Source: a bacterium (GTDB lineage Bacteria; Zhuqueibacterota; Zhuqueibacteria; Residuimicrobiales; Krinioviventaceae). Taken from it: a stretch of 64,000 nt of DNA. Below the pieces are notes generated by a model. It saw only the letters and a list, made by a program, of their open reading frames with translations. It did not search any database and was not told the origin of the DNA. Shown here piece by piece: positions 36,401-45,368 of this stretch (positions within the stretch are counted from its first letter, which is position 1; every line of letters starts with the position of its first letter). Position numbers and translations under genes: made by a program. The stretch is from NCBI GenBank assembly GCA_029561455.1, contig JAKQIY010000068.1, positions 476,591-540,590 on the forward strand, in the 5' to 3' direction.

Positions 36401-37981
36401 GTGACAGATTTTAACAAGCTATACCATTCCGTAATCTATTTTTTATTTATCATTCTTTTAACATTTCTCTGTATAAAACCGGTAGACGCAAAAACGAGCA
36501 AACCGGCCGGTACACCGGTAATAGTATTTCAAACCGACGCCTGGGGTTTGGAAAATAAATTTAATGCGGCCCTGGCAGGCCTGGAAAAAAATATTATCCA
36601 GGTTTATGGTTATGCCAATCCGGTATTGGTGGAAGGCGCAGAATATGCAGGGATTTGGCTGGAATGTGGGCCGATGGAAGGCGCTATCTACGGCATTATC
36701 AATCCCCAGGTTGCCAAAGATAATCACCGGATTTTTTTTCAACAACAGCACGAGGATGGCTACCTGCCCTGCTGGGTGCGTAAAGACCGGATAGGTACGG
36801 CGCAGATTCAAATGGTGGTGCCGATTGCCGCAACCGCATTTAGCGTATTCCAAATGACCGGCGATACCACTTTTCTTGCCGAGGCGTATCAAGCCTGCGT
36901 CAAATGGGATTCCTGGCTGGAAAAATATCGTAATACCCGCAAAACCGGGTTATGCGAGGCGTTTTGCGAGTATGATACCGGCCATGATAACAGTCCCCGC
37001 TGGGAAAACCTGCCCAAGAAATGCCCGGAAGACAATGCCCGTCTCTGTCCGGCTGTGGGCTCATTGCCTTATCTTGCCCCGGATCTGTCCGCAACAGTAT
37101 ATGGAGGCCGCCTGGCGCTGGCGCAAATGGCCCGCCAACTGGGTAATCCCGATGCTGAAAAATGGACAATGAAAGCCGAAGAAACCCGCCGCGCCTTACT
37201 GGCTTTGTGTTTTGATCCGGAAACACTGTGTTTTTACGACCTGGACAAAAACAACCGCTTTATCCGCATTCGCGGCGATGCGCTGACCCGTGTTCTCTCG
37301 GAACATGTTGTCGATCAGGCTCTTTTTGAACTGATCTATACGCAACAGATCAAAAATCCACAGGCTTTTTGGACTCCCTATCCCCTGCCCTCTATAGCTG
37401 CCGATGATCCGAAGTTTGTGCGTGATATTCCCCGCAATTCCTGGGGCGGAGCCTCACAGGCGCTTACCGCCCTGCGGGCGCCGCGCTGGTTCGATCATTA
37501 CGGTAAAAGTACAGACCTGGTGTATATGATGGGTAAATGGATCCAGGCGCTGGTAAAATCGGATGGATTCAGGCAGCAAATCGATCCCTGGAGCGGTGAA
37601 TTTACCCCGGCCGGGGATGGATATTCACCAGCCATGCTGGTTATGCTTGATTACACGCAGCGGTTGTATGGCGTACGGCAAGAGGGCAACCTGCTGGAAT
37701 GGTCCTGCCTGTTGCCGGAAACCGCGACCAGAAGCAGTTTTTCCCTGCAAACCTCCGGCGGAAAGCTGGAATTGAATATTGACCAGAATGCGGCGCACTT
37801 GAAAATTGCCGGCCAGGTAGTAGCTAACGTGCAGGGCGCCTGCCGGATAGTAACAAACAACCAGGGACAACTCATCAGGATTATCGGTATTTGTCCACAA
37901 CCAGTTGCAATTACCATAAACCGTCCTGGTCGGGAAAACCTGTATCTTAAACTGAACCCGGATATGGTATACCAGCCATAA
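36401..37981 (+). CDS. Exported six-hairpin (alpha/alpha) glycosidase-like protein
   Basis: A 526-residue protein with a GTG start (GGAG at 36391-36394) and a signal peptide at about 1-31 (FLFIILLTFLCIKPVDAK). Aromatic and acidic repeats match an (alpha/alpha)6 barrel of the GH63/GH37/mannosylglycerate-hydrolase kind: QQQHEDGYLPCWVRKD, MTGDTTFLAEAYQACVKWDSWL, FCEYDTGHDNSPRWE, SATVYGGRLALAQMARQLG, and RNSWGGASQALTALRAPRWFDHYG (in parts). The acidic residues E118-D119 and D176 are candidates for catalysis. The last 90 residues form a beta-domain. Substrate and GH family are uncertain. Confidence 0.75.
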   Translation: MTDFNKLYHSVIYFLFIILLTFLCIKPVDAKTSKPAGTPVIVFQTDAWGLENKFNAALAGLEKNIIQVYGYANPVLVEGAEYAGIWLECGPMEGAIYGIINPQVAKDNHRIFFQQQHEDGYLPCWVRKDRIGTAQIQMVVPIAATAFSVFQMTGDTTFLAEAYQACVKWDSWLEKYRNTRKTGLCEAFCEYDTGHDNSPRWENLPKKCPEDNARLCPAVGSLPYLAPDLSATVYGGRLALAQMARQLGNPDAEKWTMKAEETRRALLALCFDPETLCFYDLDKNNRFIRIRGDALTRVLSEHVVDQALFELIYTQQIKNPQAFWTPYPLPSIAADDPKFVRDIPRNSWGGASQALTALRAPRWFDHYGKSTDLVYMMGKWIQALVKSDGFRQQIDPWSGEFTPAGDGYSPAMLVMLDYTQRLYGVRQEGNLLEWSCLLPETATRSSFSLQTSGGKLELNIDQNAAHLKIAGQVVANVQGACRIVTNNQGQLIRIIGICPQPVAITINRPGRENLYLKLNPDMVYQP

Positions 37982-38017
37982 AAACCTTATGATATATAAT
38001 AATCTATAATAAACATC

Positions 38018-39232
38018 ATGAAAAAAACAACTCTTACGCTTGATGTTGCTCGTAAAATTGCTCTCGACGCTCACAGATTAGCCGGGAACTTTATTCTCCA
38101 GGCCAATAAACAAACGGTTATGGATTTTATTAACCATAGCGGTTATGTGCAAATCGATACCTTGTCAGTCATTCAGCGCGCCCAGCATCATGTATTATGG
38201 ACGAGGCTGCCGGATTATAATCCCCACTTGTTACATGAACTTCACGCCAATGACAAAAAGATCTTTGAATATTTTGCCCGCGCCGCCTCTTATCTGCCAA
38301 TGGAGAACTATCGTTTCTTTTTAGCGCGCATGCAACAGTTCAACGATCCCATCGGCAAATGGTATAAAGACCGAATGAAGGAATATGGCTACATGATGCA
38401 GCCGATCCTCGAACGCATTCGCGCGGAAGGACCATTGGCATCCAAAGATTTTGAAAAGCAGCCCCTATCCGAACAAAACGGAAAACCGGCCCGTCAAGCC
38501 CTCGATTTATTGGCGCTGACCGGGGCGCTAATGGTGCAGGAACGGCGTAATTTTCAAAAGGTATACGACCTGACCGAACGGGTGTTGCCGGCGGGGATTA
38601 ATTTAAATATCCCAAATGATGAAGAGTTGGGAAACTTTGCGGTAATATCCGCATTGACGGCAATGGGCATTGCGCGTGAAAAAGAAATAGCCGACTATTT
38701 ACAAGTAGCAGGAAAAAACGTAATCGCACAAGCTATCCATTCACTCAGCGCAGCAAGGATAATAACGCCTGTACAAATTGAACAGAACGAAAAAGTTACC
38801 TTTTATATTCTAACAGCGTTTTTAAACAAATTACACAATATTAACATAGATTTGGACCAGGTGCACCTGCTCTCCCCTTTTGATAATCTCATCATATTCC
38901 GCGAACGCGCCAACCTGCTGTTCAATTTCGATTATTCACTGGAATGTTATGTCCCCCCCGATAAACGGCGTTATGGTTATTTTGTACTGCCAATTTTGTG
39001 GGGTGAAAGAATTGTCGCCAGAATGGACCCGGCAGTTGATAAGAAAAATAAAACGCTGGTCTTACACAGCCTGTTTTTTGAGCCTGAATTCAAAGAATAT
39101 GCTCAGTTCATGCCGGCTTTTGTCAATAAATGTTACGAATTAGCAAAATTCAATAATTGTGAAAAGCTCATTGTTGAAAAGACATATCCGGAGAACGGGA
39201 AAGAGCACACAAATAAATACTTTAATCTTTGA
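38018..39232 (+). CDS. YcaQ/AlkZ-type DNA glycosylase (winged-helix HTH_42 family)
   Basis: A 404-residue protein of the HTH_42 family, whose characterised members (Streptomyces AlkZ, E. coli YcaQ/AlkX) unhook DNA interstrand crosslinks and remove bulky N-alkyl purines. The catalytic motif near residue 44 reads Q-I-D in YVQIDTLSVIQRAQHH, the YcaQ-like form, as opposed to Q-x-Q in AlkZ. Other marks are HVLWTRLPDYNP, FEYFARAASYLPM, three winged-helix units (NFAVISALTAMGIAREKEIADYL) and LLSPFDNLIIFRER. It starts 36 bases after the glycosidase and may be read through from it, though the functions are unrelated. Confidence 0.9.
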   Translation: MKKTTLTLDVARKIALDAHRLAGNFILQANKQTVMDFINHSGYVQIDTLSVIQRAQHHVLWTRLPDYNPHLLHELHANDKKIFEYFARAASYLPMENYRFFLARMQQFNDPIGKWYKDRMKEYGYMMQPILERIRAEGPLASKDFEKQPLSEQNGKPARQALDLLALTGALMVQERRNFQKVYDLTERVLPAGINLNIPNDEELGNFAVISALTAMGIAREKEIADYLQVAGKNVIAQAIHSLSAARIITPVQIEQNEKVTFYILTAFLNKLHNINIDLDQVHLLSPFDNLIIFRERANLLFNFDYSLECYVPPDKRRYGYFVLPILWGERIVARMDPAVDKKNKTLVLHSLFFEPEFKEYAQFMPAFVNKCYELAKFNNCEKLIVEKTYPENGKEHTNKYFNL

Positions 39233-39299
39233 TATACATCACATCACAGGATTAGCGGTTTTCGTATTATAAATCATGCAAAAAAATACTTAAATAGTA

Positions 39300-39328
39300 T
39301 TGCATTTTTGCCTCAATTCTTTTAAATT
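39300..39328 (+). promoter_or_regulatory. Probable promoter of the lipoprotein gene
   Basis: TTGCAT (39300-39305) and TAAATT (39323-39328) spaced by 17 bases, about 90 bases before the lipoprotein start. Confidence 0.4.
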
Positions 39329-39418
39329 AAAATCACTTTTGCATTGGGCCATTACACGTTTCAGATTGCCAGGCATGAGGCAAACAATTAAATTGAACAC
39401 AATACAGGAGGAAAAGAA

Positions 39419-39946
39419 ATGAAAAAAGTAACCAGGGCAATCATTTTATTAATGTCTCTTGCAATGTTATTTTCTCTGGGTTGCGGGGATGACGACGATG
39501 ATAACGGTAATAAAATTGTAAATCCAGGCGGAACAACAACAACAAACTCTATGAAGGCAACCATTTCCGGGAAGTACAGCGTTAATTTCAATGCTTCCAT
39601 TGTTGTCGCTTTGAAAGTTAATTCCGTCAGCGCTCTGACAATCACAGCGACTCAACCAGTTTCCGGGACAAATTACAGTATATCTCTCTCCCTGAATGTT
39701 ACACAGGGCACCGGCACATTCCCGGTTGGAGAAGATTATACCGGTGTAAATGATGGTACCGCCATGTTTAATAAAACCGTTGACAATGAGACGGAAATGT
39801 TTTATGCTAATACTGGCAGCGTGACTATTACGGAAATGGGAACAAGGATCAAAGGCACATTCCAGTTCACTGCAACCAACCTTGATGGGGAAACAGTTAC
39901 TATAGCCAGCGGCTCTTTTAATGCCGCCCTTTCAACCCAGGAATAA
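39419..39946 (+). CDS. Lipoprotein of unknown function, DUF6252-like beta fold
   Basis: A 175-residue protein with a very strong AGGAGG ribosome binding site and a lipobox LFSLGC22 followed by an acidic linker GDDDDDNG, then a Thr/Asn-rich spacer. The mature part is predicted all-beta and threonine-rich (SVSALTITATQPVSG, GTGTFPVGEDYTG, GSVTITEMGTRIKGTFQFTA, GSFNAAL). The GxVTIT...GTFxFTA...GxFN pattern resembles DUF6252-type surface lipoproteins. Function is unknown. It is flanked by its own promoter and a strong terminator, so it is monocistronic. Confidence 0.8.
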   Translation: MKKVTRAIILLMSLAMLFSLGCGDDDDDNGNKIVNPGGTTTTNSMKATISGKYSVNFNASIVVALKVNSVSALTITATQPVSGTNYSISLSLNVTQGTGTFPVGEDYTGVNDGTAMFNKTVDNETEMFYANTGSVTITEMGTRIKGTFQFTATNLDGETVTIASGSFNAALSTQE

Positions 39947-39957
39947 ATATATTCAGT

Positions 39958-39988
39958 AACCAACAGCGGCGCTATGCCGCTGTTGGTT
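39958..39988 (+). terminator. Hairpin terminator of the lipoprotein gene
   Basis: A perfect 13-bp stem (AACCAACAGCGGC / GCCGCTGTTGGTT) with a 5-base loop, eleven bases past the stop. Confidence 0.75.
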
Positions 39989-40095
39989 ATATTTCATGCC
40001 CCTTGCCATCCGGGAAATTATTATCTTTGAATAATTACCAATTTCTAGTGCCCCAATTTTAATCAATGAATTTTAATATTTACTATATTCTAATT

Positions 40096-40857
40096 CTACT
40101 TTCTGCCGATAAAATCCATTACCGCATTGATAAATGTCAACGGGTGAGTCGGGCAGCCGGGAATATAAAGGTCGACCGGTACTGTGTCAAAGAATGTACG
40201 GTTTAACTGCTCGGACCCGGCAAACACGCCGCCGCTGATCGCGCAGGCTCCGACGGCTATAACCAGTCGCGGTTCGCCAATGCTTAAAAAAGTGTCGCGC
40301 AGGGCCGGCGCCATATTCCGCGATACCGGGCCGGTGATGACAACTCCATCGGCATGGCGGGGCGAGGCGACAAAATCAATTCCAAAACGGCCCATATCAA
40401 AATTCACATTTCCGCACGCGTTCAGTTCCATTTCACAGCCGTTGCAGCCGGCCGCCGATACCTGGCGCAGCTTGAGCGACCGCCCGAACAGACGGAGAAT
40501 TTCACGGCGTACGGTAATAGCGCTCTTTTGGAATTCTTCAGACGTCATACCGGAAGGGATGACCAGTTTTTCCCGGGTGGTGGCGCCAAGGCGGTTACAG
40601 GCGCTGAAATGGATCGCGCCGGACGGACAAACACGGGCGCAATCGCCGCAAAAGGTACAGCGCCCCATATCCAGGCGCAGCGGGTCAGTTTCAATGGCTG
40701 AGGTCGGGCAAATATCGATACAGGCACGGCATCCGTTGGCGCACTGGTGTTCATCCAATAAAGGAAAACCCCGGAATATCTCCGGTAATTGCGCGCGCCG
40801 CAGGTTGGGAACTGCCTGGTAGCCGTGTTTTTTACGTAATTTTAAGAGTTCAAACAT
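40096..40857 (-). CDS. Ehr complex electron-transfer subunit: fused HyfH-like ferredoxin and HyfI/NuoB-like small subunit
   Basis: A 253-residue fusion. Residues about 33-85 are a two-cluster ferredoxin domain (CANGCRACIDICP and CTFCGDCARVCPSGAI), as in HyfH/HycF/NuoI. Residues about 135-253 are the small-subunit domain with a [4Fe-4S] site: AGCNGCEMELNACG, ITGPVSRN, AVGACAISGG and YIPGCPTHP supply the NuoB/HycG-type cysteines. In group 4 hydrogenases these are separate neighbouring proteins, so the single chain is notable. It is the last gene of the operon, 16 bases after the large subunit. It should carry electrons between a soluble donor and the membrane arm. Confidence 0.9.
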   Translation of the reverse strand: MFELLKLRKKHGYQAVPNLRRAQLPEIFRGFPLLDEHQCANGCRACIDICPTSAIETDPLRLDMGRCTFCGDCARVCPSGAIHFSACNRLGATTREKLVIPSGMTSEEFQKSAITVRREILRLFGRSLKLRQVSAAGCNGCEMELNACGNVNFDMGRFGIDFVASPRHADGVVITGPVSRNMAPALRDTFLSIGEPRLVIAVGACAISGGVFAGSEQLNRTFFDTVPVDLYIPGCPTHPLTFINAVMDFIGRK

Positions 40858-40873
40858 TTAATATCCATCTCTG

Positions 40874-42364
40874 TTATAAATCGAATCCACAATATGAAAG
40901 ATTAAAACTTTTATTACACAGGGGAAAGTCGGAAATTCCTTCATTCCGCACCGCCAGAGCCAGGGCGATCCAGTTATGATAGGAAGGATCCTTGATCCTG
41001 TACCTTTTGATTTTACCGCGTATATCCGTAATAGCAATGTGTGAAATTTCACCGCGCCAGCCTTCAGCCAGGGAAACAACCAGGGTTTCCGGGGGCAATT
41101 TGGCAGACGATATCTGTTTCAACTCTCCGCTATCAAGATTTTGCAGTTGCTCACGGATGATGCGGATGGACTGAATTATTTCAATATAACGAATATAGGC
41201 GCGGGCAAAAACATCGCCGGAATTCAGGGTAATGGCATGTACCGGGAACTGGTTATAAGCGCCGAACGGGAAATCCTGGCGTACATCGATTGCCAGGCCG
41301 CTGGCGCGCGCCGCCGGGCCGACCAAACCGAGTTCACGCGCAATAGACGTTGAAATAACCCCGGTTTTTTCAAACCGTGCCGAAGCGGAAGATGATGAAA
41401 ACAACACTTCTGCAGCCAGTTCTACCTTTTCTTCAATATCATCGAGTGTCGCCTCAATTTTACTTTTTAAAGCCGCAGAAATATCATAGTTCACCCCGCC
41501 AATAGTCAACAATCCTCTGCCAAAACGGCTGCCGCAAATTGCCATCGAGGTATTGATAATTTGGGTGCGCATTGCGCCAAAAACATTGTTGCCGGTCAAA
41601 TAGGCCACGTCGCCGGAAAGAGCGGACAGATCACCGAGATGTACGCCAATGCGTTCCAGTTCCAGGGCAATCGTGCGGATCAGCCGGGTTTGCCGTGAAA
41701 CCATTAATCCTTCGAGGGCTTCACAAGCCCGTACAAACGCCCCACCATGCCCGATAACCGTATCCCCGGCTATGGATTCCGCCAGGTGCAGCAGGTAATT
41801 GGGTTTTTCGGCATTACGGATAAATAAATTTTCAACGCCGCGATGTTGAAAACCCAGTTCAATTTCCAAATGATATACCTGTTCACCATGACAGGAAAAA
41901 CGAAAATGCCCCGGTTCTATCACCCCGGCATGAACGGGGCCAACACCAACTTCATGCAGTTGTTCGCCCTTCATGCGCATAAAAGGATACGGAACCTCCA
42001 TATCTGAAATACCGGCAATTCCACGCCGCACCGGTTTTAGCCAGGGATGTCCCTGCGGTTCAATACCGTATTGTTCAAAAACTTCACGCTCAAACAGGTG
42101 CAGCATCGGGGCTTCTGCGGTCATGGATGGATAGCTGTTTTCGCGGTCAAAAACAGCGGCGGCCATATATAAGCGGGACAAATGATCATCGGCCAAAACC
42201 GCATACAACAGCGCCTGGTCAGCTTCACGGTCGGCGAAAAAATCCACTACCCTTTTACCGGCAGTAACGGCTTGCAACAGGTCTTTCCGGAAGGTTTCTA
42301 TTGATAATAAAGGAACTTTGGCCAGGGGCGCGGTTTGTAAATTATTTAATTCAATCCAGTTCAC
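40874..42364 (-). CDS. Ehr complex large subunit, NuoCD/HyfG-like, lacking nickel-binding cysteines
   Basis: A 496-residue fusion of a NuoC-like domain (about 1-115) and a hydrogenase-large-subunit/NuoD-like domain (about 120-496). The domain marks are VGVGPVHAGVIEPGHFRF, GFQHRGVENL, and SFNLSYCGFDL at the end. In nickel enzymes the first metal motif reads roughly ERICGIC; here it is ESIA199GDT202. The second, DPCxxC, is here DPS461YHN464. All four metal-ligand cysteines are therefore absent, so no NiFe centre can form. This is the hallmark of energy-converting hydrogenase-related (Ehr) complexes and of complex I. The natural substrate is unknown. Confidence 0.9.
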   Translation of the reverse strand: MNWIELNNLQTAPLAKVPLLSIETFRKDLLQAVTAGKRVVDFFADREADQALLYAVLADDHLSRLYMAAAVFDRENSYPSMTAEAPMLHLFEREVFEQYGIEPQGHPWLKPVRRGIAGISDMEVPYPFMRMKGEQLHEVGVGPVHAGVIEPGHFRFSCHGEQVYHLEIELGFQHRGVENLFIRNAEKPNYLLHLAESIAGDTVIGHGGAFVRACEALEGLMVSRQTRLIRTIALELERIGVHLGDLSALSGDVAYLTGNNVFGAMRTQIINTSMAICGSRFGRGLLTIGGVNYDISAALKSKIEATLDDIEEKVELAAEVLFSSSSASARFEKTGVISTSIARELGLVGPAARASGLAIDVRQDFPFGAYNQFPVHAITLNSGDVFARAYIRYIEIIQSIRIIREQLQNLDSGELKQISSAKLPPETLVVSLAEGWRGEISHIAITDIRGKIKRYRIKDPSYHNWIALALAVRNEGISDFPLCNKSFNLSYCGFDL

Positions 42365-42379
42365 CAGGACACTCCCAAT

Positions 42380-43810
42380 TTAATATAAAAAAGCCGCAGC
42401 GCTTTGAATAAACGATAAAACCGGTTGCGGAATAGACAAACCAATAGCGGCAAGTAACAACAGAAAAACCAGTTGCGGTAAATATGCGGCCAGGTTGAGT
42501 TTGCCAGTTTGGTGATCGCCGGGTTGATAATCGCCGAATGACATGCGGAATACAGCCCCGCCCATACCGAAAATGATCACTACAATAAACAGAAAAAATG
42601 GTGCAGCCAGCCAGCCTTTGCCAATTTCGAAAAAGGCAGTAATTAAAATAAATTTACTTATAAATGCCGGGAATGGCGGCAACCCGGCAATAGCTAACAT
42701 GGAAATGATCCATACCCAGCCAGTCAACGGTTCGCGGCGCAGTAATCCCTGCACCCGGTTGATCTCTTTGCTGCCATATATGTGTAAAATATTACCGGAG
42801 GTTAAGAACAACGACGCTTTGGAAAGCGAATGCGCCACGCTGTGTAACAAAGCGGCGTAAACGCCGGTTTTGCCCAGGGCAATTCCGATGAGTAAAATAC
42901 CCATATTTTCGATGGATGAATAAGCCAGCATACGTTTGTAATTGGCAATATTCAGCATAAATACCGCACTGACAAACAGCGATAAAAACCCGGTTACCAG
43001 CAGCAGGGTATTCGAAAAAGCTGCCAGATCGGCGCGGATCATAATTTCGTGAACCCGTACCAGGCCAAGAAATGCTGTGTTAAGCAAAGTGCCGGAAAGT
43101 AACGCCGAAACCGGCGAGGGCGCTTCAGAATGTGCGTCCGGCAGCCAGGCATGAAATGGCGCTACACCGGTTTTAGTGCCGAAACCAACCAGGATAAACG
43201 CAAATGCCATTTTCAGCCAGAAAGGATTGATCTCTCCTGCGCGTTGATACAGATCGGCAAAAAACAAAGAGCCGATGCTTTTACTGCCCATAGACAGAAT
43301 AATGATTCCCACAAATGCCAGGGCAATACCGACAGAACAGATATAAACATATTTCCAGGCCGCTTCCAGGGATGACTTTTTTTGCTCGAAATAGATCAAC
43401 AGAGCGCTGGACAGGGTTGTGGCTTCAACAAATACCCACAACAGCGCCAGGTGACTGGAAAAGATTACGCCGGCCATGGCAACAACAAACAATAGCAGCG
43501 CTGTCGTATACAACGCTTCCTGCCGGGTTGTGGTTTTATGTTCGCGAAAATAATAAATACTATAAATAGCCGAACCGCTAAATACCAGGGCCATGATCGT
43601 AAAGAAAAATAAACCGATCGGGTCCAGTTGAAAATATCGTGCTAACCAAACCGGGGGAACACTCGGCGTCAGTCCACTCCACCAGCAGAGCGCAGCAGCC
43701 AGATACAAGACTGCAGAGCCTGTTAACGACAACCGTATCACCAGGCGATTATTCCATAATAAAACCAGCAAAGACAGAAACAGCGGTATAAACAATATTA
43801 AAATAAACAT
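42380..43810 (-). CDS. Ehr complex antiporter-like membrane subunit (HyfF/NuoN-like)
   Basis: A 476-residue protein with about 14 transmembrane helices of the Mrp/NuoLMN antiporter family, which carries protons or sodium across the membrane. LLWVFVEATTLSSALLIY, KMAFAFILVGFGTKTGVAPFHAWLPDAHSEAPSPVSALLSG (in parts GTKTGVAPFHAWLPDAH) and LAYSSIENMGILLIGIALG contain the conserved Glu and Lys/His of the channel. The stop is 15 bases before the large-subunit start and the ATG lies two bases past the HyfE-like stop. It is one of two antiporter-like subunits in the operon. Confidence 0.92.
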   Translation of the reverse strand: MFILILFIPLFLSLLVLLWNNRLVIRLSLTGSAVLYLAAALCWWSGLTPSVPPVWLARYFQLDPIGLFFFTIMALVFSGSAIYSIYYFREHKTTTRQEALYTTALLLFVVAMAGVIFSSHLALLWVFVEATTLSSALLIYFEQKKSSLEAAWKYVYICSVGIALAFVGIIILSMGSKSIGSLFFADLYQRAGEINPFWLKMAFAFILVGFGTKTGVAPFHAWLPDAHSEAPSPVSALLSGTLLNTAFLGLVRVHEIMIRADLAAFSNTLLLVTGFLSLFVSAVFMLNIANYKRMLAYSSIENMGILLIGIALGKTGVYAALLHSVAHSLSKASLFLTSGNILHIYGSKEINRVQGLLRREPLTGWVWIISMLAIAGLPPFPAFISKFILITAFFEIGKGWLAAPFFLFIVVIIFGMGGAVFRMSFGDYQPGDHQTGKLNLAAYLPQLVFLLLLAAIGLSIPQPVLSFIQSAAAFLY

Positions 43811-43812
43811 AC

Positions 43813-44448
43813 CTAGTCTTTCAATTGAGTTAAAACATCGATATGGTTGCCATCGTACATGGATTGAATTTTATTAAAGAAAATGACCAGTAAAAAGATG
43901 CCGACAAACAGGTCGAGCAGTACGCCAAGGTTTACCAGCATCGGCATCTCATTAGCAACCGATAAAGACAGCAAAAAAATGCCGTTTTCAAGCATCATGT
44001 AACAAAGGATATGAGTAATAATCCGCTTACGGGTAACGATCAGGAACAGACTGGCAATAATAATGGCAATGGAAACGCCGAAATAGAGCGGTTTTATGCC
44101 CTGTTCCGTATGGGCGGTCCAGTAAGCAATGACAAAACCAAAGATGAATATCATACTTGCCAGCAATAAAGAATATAATTGCGATATATTGGGTTCAATT
44201 TCCCGGCCAATTTCATTACGTCGTATCACCTGTAATAAAAAGTAAGGAATAACTATGGTCTTGATGATCAATGTTTCCAGTATCAAGAACGCAATATTGA
44301 GCAGGTTGATCTCATGGATATCGATCACTACCAGCAGGAACAGCAACAAACCTTGTAAAGCCAGGGTTTTGATAAACGCTTCGATACGACTGGCGGCAAA
44401 AACATATAATATACTGGTGCCAAGCAATATTAAGAGAACATCGGACAT
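43813..44448 (-). CDS. Ehr complex membrane subunit (HyfE-like)
   Basis: A 211-residue protein with about six hydrophobic segments. It matches the HyfE/NuoK-like subunit by size, position and the ENGIFLLSLSVANEMPMLVNLGVLLDLFVG segment (in parts ENGIFLLSLS, LGVLLDLFVG), which holds the conserved Glu of NuoK-like proteins. The start overlaps the last base of the HyfC-like stop (TAATG style), implying coupled translation. Confidence 0.88.
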   Translation of the reverse strand: MSDVLLILLGTSILYVFAASRIEAFIKTLALQGLLLFLLVVIDIHEINLLNIAFLILETLIIKTIVIPYFLLQVIRRNEIGREIEPNISQLYSLLLASMIFIFGFVIAYWTAHTEQGIKPLYFGVSIAIIIASLFLIVTRKRIITHILCYMMLENGIFLLSLSVANEMPMLVNLGVLLDLFVGIFLLVIFFNKIQSMYDGNHIDVLTQLKD

Positions 44449-45368
44449 TAAAAGCCTCCATGTATCAGGAACATGACAACGGCAAAGGCGGTCAGTGAAA
44501 ATGCTGCCATTAAAAATATAAATTGCGGCACATGAGTCATCCGCAGCCGGGCGATCCAGGACTCTACCAGGCCAACGGCAATAGCGGCGATGGCAAGGAC
44601 AACCAAATACAACGCCAAACCGGCAGCCGTTCCGGTTCCGGTTGGAATGAGCAGGTTGGCGAGCAGCGTGGCTATAGTCACCATTTTTAACCCAACCGCA
44701 TACTGCATAAAAGCCAAATCCGAGCCGGAATAGTCCAGGATCATCACTTCATGGATCATGGTCAATTCCAGGTGGGTGTTGGGATCATCCACCGGCACGC
44801 GCGCACATTCGGTGAGCAGCATAATAAACAATGATATAACACAAAGCGATTTGACCAGTATGGTAAAGCCGGTACTGTAATTCAACAACTCAAAAATTGC
44901 GGCAAAAGAGGTGTGCCCGGTAACCAGCGCTAATGAACCGACAAGTATAAAAAAAGCCGGTTCAACAATAGCGGAAAAAGTAATTTCCCTGGCCGACCCC
45001 ATGCCTTCAAAGCTGCTGCCGGTATCCAGGGCGGCAATAACCAGCATAAACCTGGCCAATGCCAAACTGTAAGCAAACAAAATAAAATCACCCGGAAACG
45101 ACAGAATAGCGTTGTGCTGCGGTAATGGAATGATCAACGAAGCAAACAACACCGCCGCGACATTCACCGGCGGAGCAATACGAAAAACAAATGACGTGGT
45201 TTTGCTGATTACCTCGCCCTTGCGTATTAATTTATTAAAATCAAACAAGGGTTGCAAAATTGCTGGACCTTTTCTTCCGGCCCATATCGCTTTAATCCGG
45301 TTGATTATACCCGGTAATATAAAGGGCCCCAAAACCAGTATTAAAGCATAAAAACCTTTTAGCATCAA
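44448..45368 (-). CDS. Ehr complex membrane subunit (HyfC/NuoH-like)
   Basis: A 306-residue protein with about eight transmembrane helices of the NuoH/HycD family that joins the peripheral and membrane arms. Diagnostic segments are RIKAIWAGRKGPAILQPLFD near residue 24, ALDTGSSFEGMGSARE, and CARVPVDDPNTHLELTMIHE (in parts) with the acidic loop facing the large subunit. It overlaps the HyfB-like gene by four bases (ATGA). Confidence 0.92.
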   Translation of the reverse strand: MMLKGFYALILVLGPFILPGIINRIKAIWAGRKGPAILQPLFDFNKLIRKGEVISKTTSFVFRIAPPVNVAAVLFASLIIPLPQHNAILSFPGDFILFAYSLALARFMLVIAALDTGSSFEGMGSAREITFSAIVEPAFFILVGSLALVTGHTSFAAIFELLNYSTGFTILVKSLCVISLFIMLLTECARVPVDDPNTHLELTMIHEVMILDYSGSDLAFMQYAVGLKMVTIATLLANLLIPTGTGTAAGLALYLVVLAIAAIAVGLVESWIARLRMTHVPQFIFLMAAFSLTAFAVVMFLIHGGF

